Below are positions 55,957-64,000 of a stretch of 64,000 bases of DNA, in pieces. The position numbers and the translations under genes were made by a program. The notes beneath the pieces are model-generated. The model saw only the letters and a list, made by a program, of their open reading frames with translations. It was not told the DNA's origin and made no database searches. Source of the DNA: DASTFP01 sp963744345 (lineage in GTDB: Bacteria; Verrucomicrobiota; Verrucomicrobiia; Chthoniobacterales; Terrimicrobiaceae); contig CAVUTD010000023.1 in NCBI GenBank assembly GCA_963744345.1, positions 186,001-250,000 on the forward strand, in the 5' to 3' direction. Every line of letters starts with the position of its first letter. Positions within the stretch are counted from its first letter, which is position 1.

Positions 55957-57666
55957 CTAAGCACTCTCTTGCGCTGTGAGCTCCGGCGCGCCATCGGAGT
56001 CGCTGATGTCCAGTGATCTGATAAGATCCTTTGTCGCAGGTATCAGAGGCGGCGCGATACTAAGTCCGCGAAAGCCCATGCGCAGCAGTTGGGGAATGAT
56101 ATCTTCGCGACCACCAAGTTCACCGCAGATCGTCACCGATTTGTCTGACACTTCCCTGACGATAATTTCCAGCAAACGAAGCAAGGCTGGATGGTCATCG
56201 ATATAATAATCGCTGACCGTGGAATCGTCGCGTCCAACCGCAAGCGTGTACTGGGTAAGATCATTTGTCCCTACGCAGAGAAAATCCACATGCTTGGCAA
56301 TGTCGAAGACGGTCAAGGCAGCGGCGGGTGTTTCGATCATTGCGCCGAAGGGTGGCAATTTCTGAACTCCCATTTCCTCGGCCACGCTTCCAAGGAGCGA
56401 GCGAATCTTTTCGATATCGCGCTCCAGAGCGACCATCGGCACCAGGATGCGCACGGTCTGAGTTTGAGCGAGCCTCAACAGCGCTCTAAATTGGATCCGT
56501 GCGAGCTGCGGAAAGGCGAGCAACAAGCGCACCCCCCGTCTGCCCAGCAGTGGATTTGTCTCGGGCGGCAGGTTCAAGGACGGGAGAGGTTTGTCGCCTC
56601 CAATATCAAGCAGTCGAATGGTCACCGGCCTGTCCTGAAATGGGCCGAGCAAGGCTTTCAATTCCTCGTAGAGCTCATCTTCCGAAGGGGGCAATTTGCG
56701 TGCGAGATACAGTTGCTCGATCCTAAAGAGACCAACGCCATCCGCCCCGTTTTCGATGACAAGCTCAATATCATCGTACGCGGCGAGATTGGCCTCGACG
56801 GAAACTGCTTGTCCGTCGAGCGTGACTGCCGGTTTGCGGCAGTCTCCTTTGCAACGAACCTGCCGCGAGCGTTGAGCATCAATCCGGCGCTCGAAGGCAC
56901 GCTCGGTTTCCTCCTCCGGGCAAACGACGACCGCGGCCCGGAAGGCATCCACCAGCAATTTATCGCCACGCCGAATCTGGCTGAGCAAGCCGGGCAGTTC
57001 AGCGACCGCGGGTATATTCTTTTCGCGCGTGAGCAAAGCGGCGTGTGAGCCTTGTCCCAAAGACTCGACAAGAATGGCCGCGACATTTCGGTGCGATAGC
57101 GTCACGACGTCCGAAGGCAACAATCGCTGCGTCACCAGCACGCTTCCCGGCGGCATCGCAGCCAGTCCGTACACCCCTTCACCTTCGAGTCGACGCAGGA
57201 TGCGCCGCGCTAAATCCAGAATGTCATCAGCGCGCACCCTAAATGCCTCGTTCCTAAGCGCCGCAAACCGGCTCTCCCACTTTCGGAAGACTTGGCGGAC
57301 GGCCAGCGGAGCTGGCAGGAGAGATTCCTTGAGTTCGGCTTCGAACTTTCCCGACGAGAGGAAACTCTCCAGCATCATCTGATGCGCGTGGAAAATCTCG
57401 GCCAGGCGAGGATCGAGTTGCTCGCTAATGAGCCGAGCAGATTCCTCCAGTTCGGCTTCCACTTCCAGAACTGCCTGCCGAATTCTCTCCATTTCAGCCC
57501 CGATCTGCTCCGGCTGGATTCGAATGGCTTGAGTGCTGCATTCCAGAATATCTCCGGCGACCCAACTGATACCGACAGCCAAGCCGGGCGAAATGCGCCT
57601 GCCAACCAGACTTCTTTCTCCCCGAGTTAGCTCTGGCGTGAGGCTGATCGTGGATGAACCTTCCAT
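55957..57666 (-). CDS. ptsI: Phosphoenolpyruvate-protein phosphotransferase (PTS enzyme I)
   Basis: The ~569-residue protein (ATG 57666; the frame is open from a TTG at 57714) has the EI N-terminal domain with the phospho-His in SLGQGSHAALLTREKNIPAV. The HPr-binding helices precede it, and the PEP-binding barrel contains GADGVGLFRIEQLYLARKLP, VTIRLLDIGGDKPLPSLNLP, NPLLGRRGVRLLLAFP, VDFLCVGTNDLTQYTLAVGR and VTICGELGGREDIIPQLLRM. All catalytic residues seen are conserved. No ptsH or EII gene is nearby, so it may serve a regulatory PTS or distant components. It is preceded by a ~110-nt gap. Confidence 0.93.
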   Translation of the reverse strand: MEGSSTISLTPELTRGERSLVGRRISPGLAVGISWVAGDILECSTQAIRIQPEQIGAEMERIRQAVLEVEAELEESARLISEQLDPRLAEIFHAHQMMLESFLSSGKFEAELKESLLPAPLAVRQVFRKWESRFAALRNEAFRVRADDILDLARRILRRLEGEGVYGLAAMPPGSVLVTQRLLPSDVVTLSHRNVAAILVESLGQGSHAALLTREKNIPAVAELPGLLSQIRRGDKLLVDAFRAAVVVCPEEETERAFERRIDAQRSRQVRCKGDCRKPAVTLDGQAVSVEANLAAYDDIELVIENGADGVGLFRIEQLYLARKLPPSEDELYEELKALLGPFQDRPVTIRLLDIGGDKPLPSLNLPPETNPLLGRRGVRLLLAFPQLARIQFRALLRLAQTQTVRILVPMVALERDIEKIRSLLGSVAEEMGVQKLPPFGAMIETPAAALTVFDIAKHVDFLCVGTNDLTQYTLAVGRDDSTVSDYYIDDHPALLRLLEIIVREVSDKSVTICGELGGREDIIPQLLRMGFRGLSIAPPLIPATKDLIRSLDISDSDGAPELTAQESA

Positions 57667-57824
57667 GTTGGGGGATAATCGCGCATGGCCGCCGTGCGGG
57701 CAAATGTCGCTCAACTGAGCATTTGAACTCCTGATTCGCTATAATGCAATGTTGTTGATAAACCCAGTCCGGCGAGAACGATGGAGCCGCTTAAAGCCCG
57801 ATTCTGACCCGAGTTCCAACCCGC

Positions 57825-58271
57825 CTAATAAATCGGCCAAACCCCTGGGGTGACCAGCTCGAGAAGATGGTTGTCGGGATCGCGAAAATAGATGCTTTTG
57901 CCCCCTGTGGGCCAATCAAAGCTGCTCTCGATAGAAATGCCGCGCTGAGAAAGGCGTTGGTGCCACGCCGGTAGCTCCTCGGAGGAAATGCTGAACCCGA
58001 TGTGAGCACGACCACTCGCCCCGTGCGGCGGAATCATTCCAAAGGGCAAGAGCGTGCCCTCGGGATCGCTGCCTCTCAGGAAGAGAAGCAGGACTTGGCG
58101 GCCGCCGACGTTGAACGCACAAAAGCGAGCGTCACAACGCATCACGGCATAACCAAACAGGTCCGCATAGAAATTGCGCGACCGTCTCAAATCTGTCACA
58201 TCGACGCAGGTCTCCAGAATCGCGCTCGCGGGCGGAGCGTCGAATTGGCTGTATTGTTCCAAACTGCTCAA
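57825..58271 (-). CDS. VOC family protein (glyoxalase/dioxygenase fold)
   Basis: The 148-residue protein has the paired beta-alpha-beta-beta-beta modules of VOC proteins: ILETCVDVTDLRRSRNFYAD, GRAHIGFSISSEELPAWHQR and the closing KSIYFRDPDNHLLELVTPGV with the metal-ligand Glu. The His in AHIGFSI is the other likely ligand. The start appears to be TTG at 58271. The substrate is unknown; such proteins include glyoxalases, fosfomycin resistance enzymes and extradiol dioxygenases. It stands alone before a long gene-free region. Confidence 0.85.
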   Translation of the reverse strand: MSSLEQYSQFDAPPASAILETCVDVTDLRRSRNFYADLFGYAVMRCDARFCAFNVGGRQVLLLFLRGSDPEGTLLPFGMIPPHGASGRAHIGFSISSEELPAWHQRLSQRGISIESSFDWPTGGKSIYFRDPDNHLLELVTPGVWPIY

Positions 58272-58364
58272 AGTTTTGCGTCTCGGACGATGCCTGACAA
58301 GGATAAGCTGTCAAAGGGGAATAAAGATAGGCGGCATTTGCGGCCATCCGAGGCACCAATGCTC

Positions 58365-58550
58365 TTAGCGAACTGAACTGGGCAGAAGTTGTGGATTAAA
58401 CGATTCTAGGTAACATCGATATGTAATCAGCTCTTCTTCAACTACGAACACTTGTAGATAGGTCCGATTTTTTTGGAACCGATGCCAGGCTGCCGTGACC
58501 AATGCTTCACTGCAGCTGTAAGGCAGAATTCCTGGATTCCAGGAGCGCAT
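58365..58550 (-). CDS. Possible small protein (61 residues), function unknown
   Basis: From ATG 58550 the minus strand encodes a protein-like sequence with SWNPGILPYSCSEALVTAAW, then FQKNRTYLQVFVVEEELITY and ESFNPQLLPSSVR. The composition fits a small folded domain better than chance sequence, but there is no clear ribosome site and no recognised family. It may be the remains of a larger gene. Confidence 0.3.
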   Translation of the reverse strand: MRSWNPGILPYSCSEALVTAAWHRFQKNRTYLQVFVVEEELITYRCYLESFNPQLLPSSVR

Positions 58551-60924
58551 AATAGGTCCGGTCACGCCCGCCTCGAAGCCAATTTTTTGCCCAAGACAAG
58601 AATGCCTGCTCTAGGCTCGCTGGCGTGACGTGTTCGGAGCAGTCCGATTCGATTCCTGCAAGGGTAAGTCGATAGACGCACCGCTAGAGCCGAGGTAACA
58701 ACTAAATTGCGCTCGTTCGAAACCGATGTCGATCCGAGGATTTGCTGCTCCGTCTGAGTTGCAAGATGACTCCTTCAAAACAGCGAAGTCACACAGCATG
58801 CGCCACCACCCTGAGGATGGCTCAATCCGCTTTCGAGGTGAGAATCGAGGCGACTTGCGCACTGTTCATGTCTCTCTCCCGGCATTGCTCCCCGGCAAGT
58901 CTTAATCGCGAAGGGCTTGGGGGATCCTCAGTTGCGAATATTACGGAAAATAGAAGCGGCAGCGACAGAATGGCGCGCTATCGATTTCACTCCACGCGGC
59001 GGCTAGCTTTCGGACCCCCTAAGGAACCTAGGCTTATTTAATCCTAGGTTCCTCTCGCCCGGCCCTAGCATTTTTCGGATCAAGGACTGATTTACAGTGC
59101 TACGCCGTGGCGAATCCCGGGCACTCGGCTTTCCCGAGGTTCGGATGAATTTGAACCGCCACAATCGTGAGCCGCCAGTCGAGTCCCACAAGCACGATCT
59201 CAGCGAGATTGAAGAAAAGTTAACAATCCGTTGATAGACAAAGGTTAAATTCCACGGGTAGTCATCCGACGCTATATTTATCATCGATTAGTAAGATTAC
59301 GAGGTCAACACGTCCGTTTCAGGTTTGAGCAGCACATCGACAATGCATCTACGATATTTACGTGATAGGTGTTCAACTCTCTATAACACGTTCAAAGCGA
59401 GGGCTAAGAAGTGAAGGTCCCCGGCGAAATCTGAGCGAATCGCCGGAAGCATTGGAAACTGCCCCATGCTCAATAGAAGCAAAGAGGCGCAGACCGAAGC
59501 TGCCGTTCCGACGAAGCGAAAGAGGAAACTTGAGCTTGTTGCGGATCGCCGCACTCCGCCGCAGCAGGTGCTCAACTGTTCAATTTAGACTGTGGAGGTC
59601 GGTTTGAATAGTAGCGCCTACCTGAATGCTGCAGAAGAGCAAAAGGGTGCGTCGTTGCGACGCATCATTGGTGAGCGATTGAGGAGTTCGTGGCACCAAT
59701 GTAAAGCGACACAATTGCGCAGTAGCCGTAAGGAAGCATGTCCAGTGGGCGCTGCGTTCTCCGCTCCGTCCTATTGGGGTGCGAGAACTCTCAGCCGAAT
59801 TACCGAATAGTCCTTCAACATCGATAGGATGAGTTGGCTTCTGAAGCTGGTCTTCACTTCAGCGACTTGTGCAATCATAAGTCCGGTAAGAGGGCTAGTG
59901 TAGTTACCGGATCTACTGCGAGGTGGGTGTAAATGAAGGGTTGAACTCAGCCAAGGACATCCAGGCGTCGGCTCCTCATTGTAGGGTGCCTCCGAGCACC
60001 AGTCCCGGTATAGGAAATGGAATAGGCGGGAGGAGTCCGCAAACTCGCCAAAGATCGATGAAATATACGAGCAATGGACCCTTCAACTACAGTACCATGT
60101 TGGTGCTGGATTGAGGAACCGAGTGTCGTCGCTGTTTAGGCAAACATTGCGTAAGCTGGAAATCCCTCCGCAGAGCCCCCACATTCTGGTGAAGAGAGGA
60201 TGACAAAGTGGCGCAACCTGTCTGCGTACTTCAACGCTGCAATCAGGTGGTGTGCCATGATCTACGAACTCTCAAGCCGTGTTGTCTTGCTCGCGCAGTG
60301 CAGGTTCAGGATGAAGCGGTTCGCTCCCACAGCTACCCGAAAGGCGCAGGAATTCTTCTGAAGAGGCAATTTCTGTGGGCGGCCCTCGAGAAGGCAAAGC
60401 ACGTCCGGGTGAAAAATACAATTTAGATGCGTGCTCGGATCTCCGGGGATCCTACAAACCGTCGGTATATAAAATTACTTAAAAACTCATATAGAATACT
60501 TAGGAACACCCTTTTACTGCTAAATACACTCCACACATTTTGGAAAATTGCGGTTGGGCACCGGGTTACAGCTAGAGTAAGAAAACACAAGCCGCAGAGT
60601 AGGGAACGTTCCTTTCGGAATCGAGCAAACAAGGAAGTTCATAGAACGGCTGGGATCGCGAACCTTCAGCGGGAATGATTTCGCCGTGCCAAAGCTGCTT
60701 GTAGATAGCTGCTCATTGCCGTGTCGCAACCCGGACATTGGGAACTGCGAACCCCAGCGTCCTTATGGCACAGCACTGCTCTTGGTCAGCGCACGCGGAA
60801 GCGGTCCATCATGGCGACAGAGCGGCGGATATATTTGCGTAAGATTCTTTTTGAATATTGATGCTCAAACAAGCAATGAGGGAGGGACTAATTCGTCTGG
60901 TGCCGTTTCGACCTTACCTTCTGG
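58551..60924. other. Gene-free region of ~2.4 kb
   Basis: No convincing coding sequence was found on either strand. Open frames are short, change composition abruptly and lack protein-like segments. A small plus-strand frame at 60208-60426 and others near 60427-60678 were judged chance. The stretch 60420-60560 is clearly AT-richer than its surroundings. The region holds one perfect 11-bp hairpin (59022-59053). It may be decayed DNA or an intergenic island left by rearrangement; no insertion-sequence ends were recognised. Confidence 0.5.
59022..59053. other. Perfect 11-bp inverted repeat (hairpin) in gene-free DNA
   Basis: aggaacctagg (59022-59032) and cctaggttcct (59043-59053) are exact reverse complements around a 10-nt AT-rich loop. 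There is no T-run directly after it, so it is not a standard intrinsic terminator, and no gene ends nearby. It could be a protein-binding palindrome or a remnant of a small mobile repeat. Confidence 0.7.
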
Positions 60925-62380
60925 TCAATTCTGAGTCTTCAGAAAGCCTCCCTGGTGGAATCGCCAGAGGATGCAGGCTGACTGGAGGAGCAGCGAGAGC
61001 AAAATGGCAGAATGCACGCTCAGGTAAAGCGCTTCGGAACTTTTTGCGCCCGCGGTAGCGCGCAGGAAGGACCCCAGCCAGCAAAGGAGGAACACGGCAG
61101 GAATCCAAAGGCTCCCCATGAACCGGTCGCCCTGGCCGACTGGCAGATACCACCCGTAGAGCAGGGTGTAGAGCATCGCCACCATGAAAACGAAAGAGGT
61201 GACGGTAAGATTGCCAGGCTCAAGAAGCCGGGGCAGGACCGTTTGGCGCACTGGCAAGAGTAGCACCGCGCACAGTGCCGCAAGCGCAAGAAGGTAGACT
61301 CCGCGGTGAGCGAGCGGCTGACGCCATCTCCTCGGGCTGGGACGCCACAAAAACGCGTGCCAGGCAAGCTTCGGCTCGGGGAAAAAAAATCGCGCCACCA
61401 CTTCGCGCGTGCCGTTCCACAACCGAGTGGCGGCCTCCCCCAGGGTATGGCGCCGGAAATACCATGCGGCGGAGGGCAGGTCTCGCGGGGCACAGTTTTT
61501 CGAGATGAGCGCGGCTCCAGTTGGTCGCGGCGAACGGATAGGCCTCGGTCCTGAAGTCGTCCATCCACATCCAGAATTTCGGATAGCCGAAGAACGCTTT
61601 GCCGTAGGCCTCCCTGCTGTATCGGCCCAGCGGCAGAACTATCAACGCCATCAATCCCAAGCCCGCCGCCAGCAGCAGACTGTTCTTGAGCGGGCGCCAA
61701 TTCTTCTGGTCGAAGAATAGGGAAAGGCCCAGCCGGAATGCGAACGTCGCGCAAAACGCGAGCAGGAACGGCTCGAACGACGGCTTGGCCAGAAACGCCA
61801 GACCGCCCGCGACGCCCAGGGCCGCGAAGTGCCAGGCGTTCGCCTGGCGCAGGACGCGAACCGCGAGCAAGCCCGACAGAAAGAAGAAGACGTAGTAAAA
61901 CGGCTCCGGCTGAAAATAGGTTCCCCGCACAAGCAGAATCCCCAGGCTCGCGAGCAGGAGCAGGTTCGCCGTCGCCAGCGGATCGAGCCAACGCGCTACG
62001 CCCACGCCCAGCGCGGCGAGAAAGACCATACAAAAGGCTGTGTTAAGCCATTTTCCGCGCCGGAAGAAAACGACCTCGTCGTTCGCATGCAGTTTGCTGA
62101 CAGTCCACGACCAGAGTGGATGCCGGATGCCGTCGGTGCGCAATGGCACAGGGTCGTTCCGCGCCGCGCGGGAGAGCCAGACCTCCGCCATCTGGTCCGC
62201 TCGATGCCAATCCTGGTTGCTGCGATTGATCGTCATCGCCGCCATCACGAAATGGAGCATGAGGATGACCGGCAGTGTGACGGCGAGTGCCTGCCAGCGA
62301 TGGCTCTCAAGCCACCGGAAAACGTGGGAGACCGCCAATTCATACCGGATCGCCAGTGCCGCGAAGTTGCCCGTCGCCAT
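60925..62380 (-). pseudogene. Multi-pass membrane protein, glycosyltransferase-39/ArnT-like, with one frameshift
   Basis: Two frames join to ~485 residues with about ten hydrophobic segments. The first part has VTLPVILMLHFVMAAMTINR, the loop NQDWHRADQMAEVWLSR, TDGIRHPLWSWTVSKLHAND and GVAGGLAFLAKPSFEPFLLA, a layout typical of membrane glycosyltransferases or their relatives. The second continues LWNGTREVVARFFFPEPKLA and ends with IHSAILLSLLLQSACILWRF-like helices. The shift lies in ttttt at 61496-61500; adding one base joins AHLEK to NCAPRDLPSAAWYFRRHTLG. The substrate is unknown. It lies alone after the gene-free region. Confidence 0.65.
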
Positions 62381-62792
62381 TGGCGAGAAATATCAAGCAA
62401 GCGAAGCCAGCCATGTAAAGAGGGCAATCACACGCTTTGCCCGCAGCTCATTGGTGACACTCCGGCGCCAGTTTCTCATTTATCAGGGGCGATTTGAAAA
62501 TAGAGTGCGTGCTGGCAAACGTTAATGGCACTAGCGCGACGCCCCCCGCCGACCCAACCGTTAGACAATGTCGGGTTCTTTTATATTAGGAGTTTCTTAA
62601 CGGGAGGAAGGGCGGACAAGATAGACCAGCTTGAGGTTGGCCTTGAAGAAGCCCAGCGCGAGGAACCAGCCCTGGCCGGGTGTGGATCGCTACGGTGGAG
62701 CCAGGGATGATCGGGCGAATGGAACCCACTTGAGACTCCCTCGATCAATGCCTCGGAGAGCAAAGGTCATCTAGCCGGTTTCACGACGCTCC
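62381..62792. other. Intergenic region, nothing recognised
   Basis: This ~410-nt gap between the membrane protein and the DUF1801 gene contains no supported gene on either strand. A GTTAGAC motif at 62561-62570 was checked as a possible integron-type site but has no matching partner half. Confidence 0.4.
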
Positions 62793-63233
62793 TCAAGCGC
62801 TCTTTGGTCTCTTATGAGAGCGAACCGGGCGAGCGGTGGCTCGCGCCGACGTGTTCAGTGCCACCGCGGCGCGGATAAGCGCCTTCAACGCGTTTTCAGC
62901 AATTTTGTCGCCCTCATGGAAATCGATGGCACGCCTGGTGTTGCCTTCGAGGCTGGAGTTGAAGAGGCCTGAAGGATCCTCCAACGAGGCGCCTTTGGCG
63001 AAGGTCATCTTCACGACATTCTTGTACGTCTCACCGGTGCAGATCATTCCGGCGTGCGACCACACCGGAACCCCTCTCCACTTCCACTCCTCGACCACTT
63101 CGGAGTCGGCCTGCTTGATGAGGATTCGGATCCGAGCGAGCGTCTCGCTCCGCCAATCACTCAGTTCCTTGATTTTCGCATCTATCAGCTGAGAGGGAGT
63201 GTCTCCTCCTGTTCCTTCATTCGTCTTCTTCAT
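62793..63233 (-). CDS. DUF1801 domain protein
   Basis: The ~146-residue protein (ATG 63233) contains IKELSDWRSETLARIRILIK and the core EVVEEWKWRGVPVWSHAGMI, then CTGETYKNVVKMTFAKGASL and FNSSLEGNTRRAIDFHEGDK, as in DUF1801 (YdhG-like) proteins. The family is a small alpha-beta fold of unknown function, sometimes linked to iron or stress. The basic C-terminal tail is short. A frame open to 63275 adds residues without family match. Confidence 0.85.
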   Translation of the reverse strand: MKKTNEGTGGDTPSQLIDAKIKELSDWRSETLARIRILIKQADSEVVEEWKWRGVPVWSHAGMICTGETYKNVVKMTFAKGASLEDPSGLFNSSLEGNTRRAIDFHEGDKIAENALKALIRAAVALNTSARATARPVRSHKRPKSA

Positions 63234-63338
63234 GGTTGTTGTCGCTCGCCCATCACTTGAACCGCTAGTCAGCACTTGTTACCATCATCTCATTTCCATC
63301 AGGGTCTTCGATGCCGGGCCAGCTTATCACGTCGGGTC

Positions 63339-64000
63339 TCATCTCGATTTTCGGGCCAGTTCCTCGGCCGCGATTCCGAACAATTCGTCTGCTGAACCGA
63401 CAGCCACAAAATGACCGGCTCCTTCAACTGGGTGCCATACCGCTCCAGGCATTCGGTCAGCCACCTGTTTATTGATGGATGCCGACACAAGTCGATCATC
63501 CATTCCTTGCCACATATGGACTCGTCGTTCGATTGTTCTTACGTCGAAAGCCCAGCTGCGATAGAGGAGTTCACTGTCGCGAACTAGCCCGTCGCTACCT
63601 TGAGCGAAGCATTCGGCGCTTGCTTCGCATAAGACGGTTTCGAAGTCCGGTTGAAGCAAAATCTGTCGATCGTAGTCGTTGACGGCTTTCCGCAATTGTT
63701 TGACGTAGGTCCCGCGGAAGTGTTCGGCGGTTATGCCAACGGTCGCATAAATGAGGCGGAAGCCAGATTCAAAATGCAGCGCGAGGAATCCCCCAGCGCG
63801 TCGACTTTAGAAAGGTAGTCCGCTGCCCAGTTGTCACCAAATGTTCCGTAGCTTCCACCCGCGATGCTGCTGACGTGGCGCAGTCGAAGGGGATCAATGT
63901 AAGCAGCTGCCGCAAGCGCCCATGGGCCACCCTCTGACCAGCCTGTCACTCCGAAGTCGTGGTATCCCAACGCGTCGGCGATCGTTGTCAAGTCGTCAGC
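63339..64000 (-). pseudogene. Alpha/beta hydrolase, one frameshift, 5' end beyond the window
   Basis: The N-terminal part visible has the nucleophile elbow FGVTGWSEGGPWALAAAAYI (Ser in GxSxG), with LRHVSSIAGGSYGTFGDNWA after it. The C-terminal part has VHMWQGMDDRLVSASINKQV with the Asp and PVEGAGHFVAVGSADELFGI with the catalytic His. They lie in different frames; one base added or lost in ccccc at 63790-63794 joins VDALG to GFLALHFESGFRLIYATVGI. The gene starts beyond base 64000. The substrate is unknown; the triad is complete once the frame is repaired. Confidence 0.8.

Noticed and set aside
58530..58544. Six-base hairpin tcctgg-att-ccagga
   Set aside because: It is too short, with a 3-nt loop and no T-run; not distinguishable from chance.
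60208..60678. Short plus-strand frames with Cys-rich or Arg-rich products
   Set aside because: No ribosome site, no family features, and composition that shifts between overlapping frames.
62561..62570. GTTAGAC motif preceded by ACCCAAC, resembling an integron attC 3' end
   Set aside because: No complementary 5' half or conserved stem was found within 130 nt, and no integrase gene is in the window.

Overview
The window is a 64 kb piece of a Gram-negative chromosome with moderately high GC. It encodes an LptF/LptG permease, a LAB_N protein, SurA, an RND pump and a classical-type autotransporter, all of which imply an outer membrane. The autotransporter-associated beta-strand repeats, the plant-polysaccharide glycosidases and the fibronectin/InlB-repeat surface protein suggest a soil or sediment Verrucomicrobiota-like bacterium. 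That taxonomic guess is inference from gene content. No rRNA, tRNA or CRISPR array was recognised.

Layout. 1-4.4 kb: the end of an RND efflux pump, a truncated gene remnant, an IS110-family element and a DUF4062 protein. 4.4-12 kb: DusB, a two-gene membrane pair with an HTTM-like member, an LptG-type permease, a DinG/XPD-type helicase, a DUF4230 protein and a phage-type poly-gamma-glutamate hydrolase. 12-23.1 kb: a dense minus-strand block with 1-4 nt overlaps or short gaps, transcribed purA, uppS, a sigma-54 activator with a Glu in place of the phospho-acceptor Asp, a class-IV aminotransferase, mfd, surA, pdxA, a RelE-like protein and a class-V aminotransferase. 23.2-31.6 kb: a DUF983 protein and a LAB_N protein, then a carbohydrate-use locus (GH127, two ABC permeases, a binding protein and a GH31 enzyme, with no ATPase). 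31.7-35.7 kb: one large autotransporter broken by many frameshifts. 35.7-43.7 kb: a gene-poor, insertion-rich stretch with an IS256 element (26-bp inverted repeats), an aldo/keto reductase, a frameshifted YicI-type alpha-xylosidase and an IS630 element with intact ends and a TA duplication. 44-45.4 kb: a frameshifted FnIII/InlB-repeat protein. 45.5-58.3 kb: a compact conserved region with a type III polyketide synthase trio, a cysteine desulfurase, a HAD phosphatase, an ion-channel protein with an unusual filter, an operon of LemA, TrpE, TrpG and a DUF62 protein, Tag glycosylase and PTS enzyme I. 58.3-60.9 kb: a gene desert with one perfect hairpin. 60.9-64 kb: a frameshifted membrane glycosyltransferase-like protein, a DUF1801 protein and a frameshifted alpha/beta hydrolase running off the end.

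Functionally, the 24.5-31.6 kb and 39-42.4 kb genes look like two parts of an arabinan/xyloglucan side-chain utilisation capacity: GH127 removes L-arabinofuranose, two GH31 enzymes remove alpha-xylose or alpha-glucose, and an ABC importer takes up the oligosaccharides. The most striking global feature is that probable frameshifts, many at short homopolymers, are confined to accessory genes (autotransporter, IS256, YicI, FnIII protein, glycosyltransferase, hydrolase, GH127), while about 30 kb of housekeeping genes reads cleanly. This means either real decay of accessory genes or assembly error. I found no clear new defence or mobile system. The best candidates for novelty are the altered receiver domain, the HTTM-like pair, the altered channel filter and the DUF4062 protein.
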